A DNA stretch of 5,389 nucleotides from an uncultured Bacteroidota bacterium (GTDB lineage: Bacteria > Bacteroidota > Bacteroidia > 2-12-FULL-35-15): assembly GCA_903889605.1 (NCBI GenBank), contig CAISYK010000485.1:1-5389 (forward strand), read 5' to 3'. The notes below the pieces were generated by a model. That model saw nothing but the letters and a program-made list of their open reading frames with translations. It had not been told where the DNA came from and did not search any database. Of the stretch, positions 1-4,796 are shown one piece after another; position 1 is the first letter of the stretch, and each line of letters starts with the position of its first letter. The translations under genes and the position numbers were made by a program.

Positions 1-153
1 AAAAAAACGTTTATGACAAACTTTTTAGCCAAAGGAGGTAGCTTGCTAACCGCTATGTCAATTACTGGAAATAAGGATTTTAAAACAGCAAAAAGATACT
101 ATAAAGTAGTAGATTCCCTTAAATCGGATGAAATGGCGAAAGTTTTTGGGTAA
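1..153 (+). CDS. C-terminal end of a tyrosine recombinase/integrase-like protein (partial, 5' end outside window)
   Basis: Frame 1 is open from the left edge to a TAA at 151-153 and gives 50 residues. The layout fits the end of a phage-type integrase catalytic domain. A K-K-T-F stretch (residues 1-4) sits where such enzymes usually have R-x-S/T-F. This is followed by a helix, then T-G-N (22-24), and Tyr33 exactly nine residues after the position normally held by the catalytic His/Trp, as in XerD-type enzymes (GH-x8-Y). Tyr33 would be the nucleophile that joins covalently to DNA; it is followed by Tyr34 and a short charged tail ending at residue 50. Two expected catalytic positions look substituted: Lys at residue 1 for Arg II, and Asn24 for His/Trp. 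The protein may therefore be divergent or inactive, or my register may be off because the region upstream is missing. Its presence suggests the left edge borders a mobile or formerly mobile element. The family call is an inference from a short pattern. Confidence 0.55.
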   Translation, partial: KKTFMTNFLAKGGSLLTAMSITGNKDFKTAKRYYKVVDSLKSDEMAKVFG

Positions 154-330
154 TAATTTTTCCGCATTTAGGAATAGTACCAATCGTGTTTTTGGGGTTT
201 TAATTTAATTCCTTTTTATCTGTTTTATTTATTATGTGAACTTAAAATTAATTTTAAGTTCTCTGGTAGTGTTCCTTCTCTCCACCATTCTGTATGACAA
301 AAATCATGTTTTACAAAATAATATATTGAC

Positions 331-337
331 TACTTTG
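331..337 (+). promoter_or_regulatory. Candidate -7 promoter element for the ModE-like gene
   Basis: TACTTTG is one base shorter than the Bacteroidota -7 consensus TAnnTTTG. It sits directly before the operator at 338-361, so transcription would begin near 343, inside the operator, with a leader of about 20 bases. No clear -33 TTTG/TTG was found at the expected distance. The call leans on position as much as on sequence. Confidence 0.35.
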
Positions 338-361
338 CGCCATGTTTTATCAAACATAACG
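338..361. promoter_or_regulatory. ModE-type operator, box A (autoregulatory)
   Basis: CGCCAT-N12-ATAACG ends one base before the regulator's ATG at 362. The outer arms keep the geometry of the E. coli modA operator (CGTTAT-N12-ATAACG), with one departure from the CGnTAT arm consensus (C for T at 341). The symmetry runs deeper than the core: CGCCATGTTT, then TATC, then AAACATAACG, with 8 of 10 arm positions complementary. The box immediately follows the -7-like element and would cover the start of transcription, so the natural reading is autorepression by the ModE-like protein. The link of site to protein is inferred from family knowledge and position. Confidence 0.65.
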
Positions 362-709
362 ATGGCTAAAAATGAAAAACACAGCGTAAAATTACGGATC
401 TGGTTTTATTCCGGAGAAAATAAAGTGCTCGGTAAAGGTCGCATTGAATTACTCGAAAGAATAAAGGAAACAGGATCAATCTCCAGTGCTGCTAAAGGGA
501 TGAAAATGTCTTATCGCCAAGCATGGCAGATGGTTGAGGAAATGAATGAATTTTCCAAATTGCCTTTGGTGGAAAAACAATTGGGAGGGAAAAGTGGTGG
601 CGGAACAAAAGTAACGGAAGCTGGGGAAAGAGCTATAATAGCATTTCATACATTAGAAAACAAAGTGAATGCTTTTACTGTTAAAGAAGCCGAAAAACTG
701 AAATTCTGA
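362..709 (+). CDS. Single-domain ModE-type winged-helix transcriptional regulator
   Basis: The predicted product is a 115-residue cytoplasmic DNA-binding protein matching the N-terminal domain of ModE, the molybdate-responsive regulator. After a short lead, G38-S-I-S-x-A-A-K (38-45) forms the first HTH helix. S50-Y-R-Q-A-W (50-55), running on to E60-M-N, is the recognition helix. L69-V-E then G75-G-K-x-G-G-G-T (75-82) is the glycine-rich wing, followed by T-x-A-G-E-R (85-90) and a dimerisation-like C-terminal helix. E. coli ModE has the same signatures but is about 260 residues, with two C-terminal MOP/TOBE-type molybdate-binding modules that are absent here; many bacteria carry such short forms. 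The ATG at 362 is chosen over an in-frame GTG at 236 because the alignment starts near 362, the extra 42 residues are hydrophobic, and box A ends right before it. Three ModE-like operators flank the gene, so autoregulation and control of the downstream receptor operon are likely. How it would sense molybdate without effector domains is not evident. Confidence 0.88.
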   Translation: MAKNEKHSVKLRIWFYSGENKVLGKGRIELLERIKETGSISSAAKGMKMSYRQAWQMVEEMNEFSKLPLVEKQLGGKSGGGTKVTEAGERAIIAFHTLENKVNAFTVKEAEKLKF

Positions 710-747
710 TTTTTTTTACAAGACGCTATTCATTATAAAGCATAACG
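701..747 (+). repeat. Promoter-region direct repeat, copy 1
   Basis: This 47-base segment aligns without gaps to 799-845 at a constant offset of 98 bases, with 38 of 47 identical by eye. It contains the regulator's stop codon (707-709), an eight-T tract (710-717) and operator box B (724-747). The copy relationship suggests that a local duplication created a second operator between the regulator and receptor genes, although convergence on a shared promoter/operator architecture is also possible. Confidence 0.7.
724..747. promoter_or_regulatory. ModE-type operator, box B
   Basis: CGCTAT-N12-ATAACG lies 14 bases after the regulator's stop and 114 bases before the receptor ATG. Both outer arms fit the ModE pattern CGnTAT/ATAnCG at exact N12 spacing. 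The right half AAGCATAACG differs from that of box A by one base. Box B matches box C at 20 of 24 positions. It is likely an upstream operator of the receptor operon, acting alone or cooperatively with box C. Confidence 0.7.
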
Positions 748-798
748 ATTGAGTTTTATAAAACAATGTTTAATGAGTACATCCAATTAATGATAATT

Positions 799-845
799 AA
801 ATTTTGATTTTTTTTAACATGCGATATTCATAATAAAACATATCG
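799..845 (+). repeat. Promoter-region direct repeat, copy 2
   Basis: This is the second copy of the 47-base repeat described at 701-747. It carries the same AAATT-T/C-TGA lead, an eight-T tract at 808-815 and operator box C at 822-845. Differences concentrate in the six bases between the T-tract and the operator. At its left end TAAATTTTG (798-806) is one base longer than the TAnnTTTG -7 consensus. It is a possible promoter for the receptor operon and would place box C in the early transcribed region. Confidence 0.65.
822..845. promoter_or_regulatory. ModE-type operator, box C (receptor operon)
   Basis: CGATAT-N12-ATATCG has fully complementary six-base outer arms and the same N12 spacing as the E. 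coli ModE site. The right half AAACATATCG differs by one base from that of box A. The site ends 16 bases before the receptor's ATG at 862, so a bound regulator would block transcription of the receptor, lipoprotein and permease genes. Activation cannot be excluded because the promoter position is uncertain. Confidence 0.72.
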
Positions 846-861
846 TATTAATTAAACAACT

Positions 862-2877
862 ATGAAAATAACAACATTACTATTATTCGCCTTAGCCCCT
901 TTGCTTGGCTTTTCACAACAACATGATTCCATTCCTAAAACAAATTCGGATTCAACAAAGACATCTAAAATTTTCAAGTTAGGTGAAGTAGAAATATCAT
1001 CCGATAAGAACAAGGATGCTTTTAATAGAGTCACAACTGCCATAATGGAATCGCAAAACAAAATGGAAGTGTCAAAAGCTTTAAATATGTTATCAGGAAT
1101 AAGTCTTACTGCTATGGGAGCAAGAAATGAATCCATGATTACTGTTAGAGGATTTGATTTACGACAGGTTCCAGTTTATATGGACGGAATACCTGTGTAC
1201 GTTCCGTATGACGGATATGTGGATTTAGCACGGTTTACAACCTTCGATCTTTCAGCAATTGATGTGTCAAAAGGTTTTTCCTCTATTATTTATGGAGCAA
1301 ACTCGCTTGGCGGAGCAATTAATTTAATTTCGAGAAAACCAATTAAAAAGTTAGAATACGATGGAGCATTGGGAATGATTAATACCAATGGCTATAAAGG
1401 AAATGTAAATATCGGTTCTAACCTTGGTAAGTTTTATATTCAAGGTGGCTATTCATATTTACACCGTGATTCCTACACAATGTCAGCAAAATATGATTCC
1501 ACAAAAAATGAAAATGGAAAAGAAAGAGATAATTCCTACCGCACCGACCAAAAAATTAGTTTCAAATTGGGTTGGACGCCAAATGAAAAACACGAGTACG
1601 TTGTTGGCTACATTAATCAGCAAGGACAAAAGGGAACTCCGGTTTATTGCGGAACAGATACAAAAAACTCCTTGCTTACTAAACCTCGTTTTTGGACATG
1701 GCCTGAATGGAATAAGGAAAGCTATTACTTCCTGTCGAATACAAATTTGAACAGTAAAAATTACATCAAGACAAGATTCTATTACGATATTTTTAAAAAC
1801 ACTTTGTTTAGTTATGATGATAATACCTACACTACTCAGAAAAAACCATTTGCATTTCAAAGCTATTATAATGATTATAGCTATGGTGGCAGTATTGAAT
1901 ATGGAACAACTATCATCCCGAAAAATAATTTAAAGTTAGCTATTCATTATAAGGAAGATATTCACAGAGAAAATAACTTAAACGAGCTTGTTCGCCATTT
2001 TGAGGACAACACAATTTCAATCGGTCTTGAGGATATTTTTAGGCTAACAAGTAAATTGTTAATCATTCCCGGTATTAGTTACGATGCAAGAACAAACGTA
2101 AAAGCTGAAGATTATAACAGTACTACCAAAACCGTTTTCGATTTTTCAAAGTCAGGAACAAGCCCGGCATACAATGGTCAGTTGGGCGTGTTTTATTATC
2201 TGAAAGACAGTCATAAAATTGGTGCAACTGCTTCACACAAAACAAGATTTGCTACCATTAAAGATCGTTATTCCTATAAAATGGGAACAGCCATTCCAAA
2301 CCCTGATTTGAAGCCTGAAACTGCTGATAATTATGAGATCAATTACAATGGGACATTCATTGAGAAAGTAACACTTCAAGCGGCATTGTTTTATAGCCAT
2401 TTGACAGATGCCATACTTAACGTAAGCAATGTTCAACCGGGCAAATCACAAATGCAGAATTTCGGCAAGGCGGAGTATGAAGGAGCAGAATTTCAAGTAA
2501 ATTATAATGTTCTAAAAAGTTTGCTTTTCGGTGCAAATTATACGCATATTGAACGACATAATTTGACCGACAACACAATTCATTTTACGGATGTGCCAGA
2601 AAACAAAGTATTCGGATTTGCACAATACCAACCAATTAAAATACTAAAAGTGATTGCAAGTGCAGAGTACAATTCAGGAAGATACAGCACAAGTTATGGT
2701 ACAAAGACAAATGATTTCACTTTATTAAATGCAACTGTTTCTTGTAAAATCTGGAAATACTTTAGTCTTGACGTTGGAATAAATAACATTTTCGACACTA
2801 ATTATAGCCTTGCCGAAGGTTATCCGGAAGAAGGCAGAAATTTCTTTGTAACACTTCGATTCTTTAATCATAATTAA
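862..2877 (+). CDS. TonB-dependent outer-membrane receptor, candidate molybdate/tungstate (or oxyanion-complex) importer
   Basis: The product is a 671-residue TonB-dependent outer-membrane receptor. Residues 1-18 are a signal peptide (MKITTLLLFALAPLLGFS). After a Ser/Thr/Lys-rich linker, L-G-E-V-E-I-S-S (40-47) is a TonB-box-like segment. The plug domain spans about 55-158, with V95-R-G-F, the V-Y-M-D-G-I stretch (105-110) and Y144-G-A-N-S-L-G-G-A-I-N (144-154). The rest is beta-barrel, with aromatic strands ending in N-N-I-F-D-T-N-Y (641-648) and F-F-V-T-L-R-F-F near the C-terminus. No CarboxypepD_reg-like domain is present, unlike the receptor at 4797. Such receptors import siderophores, metal complexes, cobalamin or other scarce solutes using TonB energy. 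The substrate cannot be read from the protein alone. Placement directly behind two ModE-type operators and ahead of a molybdopterin-fold lipoprotein suggests molybdenum or tungsten. The start is the only sensible ATG before the signal peptide. No Shine-Dalgarno is visible, as is usual for this phylum. Confidence 0.9.
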   Translation: MKITTLLLFALAPLLGFSQQHDSIPKTNSDSTKTSKIFKLGEVEISSDKNKDAFNRVTTAIMESQNKMEVSKALNMLSGISLTAMGARNESMITVRGFDLRQVPVYMDGIPVYVPYDGYVDLARFTTFDLSAIDVSKGFSSIIYGANSLGGAINLISRKPIKKLEYDGALGMINTNGYKGNVNIGSNLGKFYIQGGYSYLHRDSYTMSAKYDSTKNENGKERDNSYRTDQKISFKLGWTPNEKHEYVVGYINQQGQKGTPVYCGTDTKNSLLTKPRFWTWPEWNKESYYFLSNTNLNSKNYIKTRFYYDIFKNTLFSYDDNTYTTQKKPFAFQSYYNDYSYGGSIEYGTTIIPKNNLKLAIHYKEDIHRENNLNELVRHFEDNTISIGLEDIFRLTSKLLIIPGISYDARTNVKAEDYNSTTKTVFDFSKSGTSPAYNGQLGVFYYLKDSHKIGATASHKTRFATIKDRYSYKMGTAIPNPDLKPETADNYEINYNGTFIEKVTLQAALFYSHLTDAILNVSNVQPGKSQMQNFGKAEYEGAEFQVNYNVLKSLLFGANYTHIERHNLTDNTIHFTDVPENKVFGFAQYQPIKILKVIASAEYNSGRYSTSYGTKTNDFTLLNATVSCKIWKYFSLDVGINNIFDTNYSLAEGYPEEGRNFFVTLRFFNHN

Positions 2878-2906
2878 TAAATTCAGAAACATAAAAATCT
2901 AAATCC

Positions 2907-3497
2907 ATGAAAAAAATTGTAAAAATTTGCACCGTCATTTTTGCTGCTTGTACTTTTAGTATGTGTAACAATTCTGACAAACAAGATAACCCAACCGCTC
3001 CTGCAACTAAAAGTGAAGCTTGTATGAAACCTATTTCTGCTGCCGATAGTGCAAAATTTCTGAGTAAGCAATTAGAAGTAAAAGGAGAGGTTGAAACCCC
3101 ATTAATACTTACAGTTGATTCATTAAAAGCAATGAATGTTGTTAAGATAGACAGCTTCAAGGTTGTTTGCCAAAGCGGAGGAGTAATGAAAGCAAGTGAA
3201 AGTTGCAAAGGAGTATTATTAAAAGATATTCTCGAAAAAGCTAAAATCAAACAAACCGGGCATAAAGACCGCAATTTTTATATTGTTGCGCGAGCAACCG
3301 ATGATTACAAAGCAACATTCTCTTGGGCTGAAATATTCAACAATCCAACAGGATTAAACACATATGTTATTTTTGAAGAAAATGGACAGCCTATAAAGCA
3401 TCAGGGAGATATGATCTTGATTTGTACAAATGATATTAAAACAGGGCCACGTCATGTGTTTTGGTTAAAAAGCATCGAAGTAAACAGAGTAAATTAA
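2907..3497 (+). CDS. Small sulfite-oxidase/molybdopterin-fold lipoprotein
   Basis: The 196-residue product starts with a lipoprotein-type signal. Either Cys15 (F-A-A-C) or Cys20 (F-S-M-C-N-N-S-D) could be lipidated; both lipoboxes are atypical, and Cys20 followed by a polar linker is the better fit. From about residue 56 it resembles the molybdopterin domain of the sulfite oxidase family. V58-K-G-E-V-E-T-P-L (58-66) is the opening strand, then V-V-C88-Q-S-G-G, G102-V-L-L-K-D-I-L (102-109), Y134-K-A-T-F-S-W-A-E (134-142), and a closing G180-P-R-H-V-F-W-L-K-S-I-E-V (180-192). Cys88 sits where sulfite oxidases place the Mo-ligating cysteine (V-V-C upstream of the G-V-x-L-x-D-x-L motif). The domain is far shorter than a true sulfite oxidase, so catalysis is doubtful; it may bind molybdopterin, Mo or an oxyanion. 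It follows the receptor by 29 bases and precedes the permease by 23, indicating one operon. It probably sits on the periplasmic side or in the outer membrane. Confidence 0.75.
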   Translation: MKKIVKICTVIFAACTFSMCNNSDKQDNPTAPATKSEACMKPISAADSAKFLSKQLEVKGEVETPLILTVDSLKAMNVVKIDSFKVVCQSGGVMKASESCKGVLLKDILEKAKIKQTGHKDRNFYIVARATDDYKATFSWAEIFNNPTGLNTYVIFEENGQPIKHQGDMILICTNDIKTGPRHVFWLKSIEVNRVN

Positions 3498-3520
3498 AAT
3501 AACCTTTAAAATTAAATTTT

Positions 3521-4270
3521 ATGAATTCCGAAACAACATATTGGTTATTTATTGTGCTGTTATTTATTGTAGCATTTCTTTATTCATCTGTCGGGCATGG
3601 AGGCGCAAGCGGTTATCTTGCACTCATGGCAATTTTCGGGATAGCACCATCATTAATGAAATCATCAGCATTAATTATGAATATCTGCGTTTCCCTCATT
3701 TCATTTATACATTATTATAAAAGTGGTTATTTCAAGTGGAAACTATTTTTACCATTTGCGATAACCTCCATTCCCGCATCTTTTCTTGGTGCATTGGTTA
3801 CGGTTGATCCGGTTTTGTATAAAAAGATTCTTGGAGCATTGTTGCTTTTTCCTATCCTGCGACTGCTTGGTGTTTTTGGAAAGCAAACAGACGAAATAAA
3901 AAATACGAATCGGATTGTCGCACTTATTTTAGGTGCTTCAATCGGATTCTTGTCGGGAATGATCGGAATTGGCGGGGGAATAATTTTAAGTCCGATAATT
4001 TTACTATTTCATTGGGCAGAAATGAAAGAAACCGCAGCCATTTCTTCACTATTCATTTTTGTCAATTCTATTTCTGCTTTAGCAGGATTATTTTCCAAAG
4101 GATTAATCATTGACAGCTCTGTATATTTTTGGATTGCAGTTACTCTTTTAGGCGGATTTGCAGGAGCCTATTTTGGCAGCAAGAAAATAAAAAGTCCAGT
4201 ATTGAAAAAAATTCTCGCATTTACTTTGCTTCTTGCAAGTATTAAACTTTTAACTACAAGCTCAAAATGA
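3521..4270 (+). CDS. TauE/SafE-family (COG0730) inner-membrane anion permease
   Basis: The 249-residue, very hydrophobic product has about eight membrane segments in two related halves, the usual TauE/SafE layout and size. The two halves carry the family's glycine motifs: G25-H-G-G-A-S-G (25-31) in the first, and G146-M-I-G-I-G-G-G (146-153) in the second. Members move sulfite, sulfoacetate, other organosulfonates and related anions across the cytoplasmic membrane, and direction varies. As last gene of the receptor operon, 23 bases after the lipoprotein gene and behind ModE-like operators, it could supply the inner-membrane step for molybdate or tungstate. Alternatively it could export sulfite linked to the sulfite-oxidase-like neighbour. 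No ABC molybdate transporter is visible in the window. The ATG at 3521 follows an A/T-rich leader without a Shine-Dalgarno. The downstream 109 bases show no strong terminator. Confidence 0.85.
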   Translation: MNSETTYWLFIVLLFIVAFLYSSVGHGGASGYLALMAIFGIAPSLMKSSALIMNICVSLISFIHYYKSGYFKWKLFLPFAITSIPASFLGALVTVDPVLYKKILGALLLFPILRLLGVFGKQTDEIKNTNRIVALILGASIGFLSGMIGIGGGIILSPIILLFHWAEMKETAAISSLFIFVNSISALAGLFSKGLIIDSSVYFWIAVTLLGGFAGAYFGSKKIKSPVLKKILAFTLLLASIKLLTTSSK

Positions 4271-4363
4271 AAAGAAAAAAAATATTGCCAAAATAATTTT
4301 CAGTCCCGATGGCGATTATATACCGCTTAACATATTTTTAATATTACAAGAGATAAAAAGCCA

Positions 4364-4371
4364 TACTTTTG
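4364..4371 (+). promoter_or_regulatory. Bacteroidota-type -7 promoter element
   Basis: TACTTTTG matches TAnnTTTG exactly, eight bases before the ATG at 4380. A -33 TTTG is not evident; the region near 4338 is only A/T-rich. Transcription would start within a few bases of 4378, so the message for the small His/Cys-rich protein would be leaderless or nearly so. Confidence 0.5.
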
Positions 4372-4379
4372 TATAACCG

Positions 4380-4694
4380 ATGCAAACTCAGTTTAAAAAA
4401 TATCTTTCTATATTTTTGTTGTTTCTATTTCTATTTCCAATAGTAGAAACAGAAGTTCATGCTTATAAGCATAGTTTTGATAAACATTGTGTTTCAACTG
4501 ATAAACATTTTCATCCCTTAGAACACCATTGTTCTATTTGTGATTTTACAATCACTAATTCCAGTATTCCTCCTTCAAATAATTATTTGGGCTTAATTAG
4601 TTCATCTGTTTATTTCTATAATCCATTTATTGAGAGTGTAAATAAACCAACCGCATTTCAAGACCTTCCTTCACGAGCACCACCTATTGCTTAA
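4380..4694 (+). CDS. Small secreted His/Cys-rich protein preceding a TonB-dependent receptor
   Basis: This 104-residue protein was not recognised as a named family. Residues 1-28 form a signal peptide or membrane anchor: a K-K start, a long Leu/Phe/Ile core, and a likely cleavage near V-H-A (26-28). The mature part is rich in possible metal ligands: His31, His36, Cys37, His43, His45, His49, His50, then C51-S-I-C54, a CxxC after paired histidines. The tail ends L97-P-S-R-A-P-P (97-102 for the last six), reminiscent of short periplasmic proteins (for example DUF2946-like) found beside metal-related TonB receptors. Metal binding (Cu, Zn, Co or Ni) is inferred from composition. The start is fixed: an in-frame TAA lies at 4374-4376 and there is no other Met in the protein. 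It has its own promoter candidate, so it is probably not part of the TauE operon. It may be co-expressed with the receptor at 4797 if the hairpin between them is leaky. Confidence 0.75.
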   Translation: MQTQFKKYLSIFLLFLFLFPIVETEVHAYKHSFDKHCVSTDKHFHPLEHHCSICDFTITNSSIPPSNNYLGLISSSVYFYNPFIESVNKPTAFQDLPSRAPPIA

Positions 4695-4731
4695 TTGTAA
4701 ATAAACTATTCGTTATTTAATTATCGACACA

Positions 4732-4768
4732 GCTTATACTTCAAAAGAAGTACTGAGCCTTGTTATTT
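4732..4768 (+). terminator. Candidate stem-loop terminator after the His/Cys-rich gene
   Basis: A perfect six-base stem TACTTC/GAAGTA (4737-4742 and 4747-4752) with an AAAA loop is extended, after a small internal loop, by GCT/AGC (4732-4734 and 4756-4758). It is followed by the T-rich run CTTGTTATTTTA. The stem is weak in G+C, so it could instead be a palindromic operator for the receptor that starts 29 bases later. Confidence 0.4.
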
Positions 4769-4796
4769 TACACACAATTACAGCAATCAAATCATT

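Larger units (their letters stand above)
154..361 (+). other. Intergenic region upstream of the ModE-like regulator
   Basis: This is 208 bases of A/T-rich sequence between the integrase-like stop and the regulator start. It holds a likely promoter element and operator at its right end (listed separately). No tRNA, other RNA gene or convincing terminator was seen. A weak AGGAAT/ATTCCT pair at 170-175 and 208-213 is followed by a T-run, but the loop is more than 30 bases, so I do not call it. The frame of the regulator happens to stay open back to a GTG at 236. The 42 codons before its ATG encode a hydrophobic stretch unlike any ModE N-terminus and overlap the operator, so they are treated as noncoding. 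Confidence 0.6.

Noticed and set aside
170..217. AGGAAT/ATTCCT pair followed by T-run after the integrase-like stop
   Set aside because: The loop is more than 30 bases and the stem only six, which is not a credible terminator.
236..361. In-frame GTG extension of the regulator encoding a hydrophobic N-terminus
   Set aside because: ModE-like homology begins at about 362, the extension overlaps a promoter-like element and operator, and a secretion-type segment makes no sense on a DNA-binding protein.
1483..1860. Long minus-strand frame inside the first receptor gene, and similar frames at 852-1136, 2233-2436 and 2864-3274
   Set aside because: They lie opposite well-supported receptor or lipoprotein coding sequence and show no recognisable domain.
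4267..4296. Nine-codon ATG frame overlapping the TauE stop codon (ATGA)
   Set aside because: It is a Lys-rich chance frame of nine residues in an A-rich stretch, with nothing to support translation.
4279..4300. AAAAT/ATTTT hairpin after the permease gene
   Set aside because: The stem is all A/T with a bulge and has no G+C base, so it is too weak to call a terminator.
4311..4325. GCG-ATTATATAC-CGC imperfect palindrome upstream of the small His/Cys-rich gene
   Set aside because: Only three outer pairs hold, inner positions mismatch, and the geometry is not that of the ModE boxes.
4711..4726. CGTTATTTAATTATCG, resembling ModE half-sites, before the second receptor
   Set aside because: The arms are separated by about six bases rather than 12, and no ATAnCG occurs at the proper spacing.
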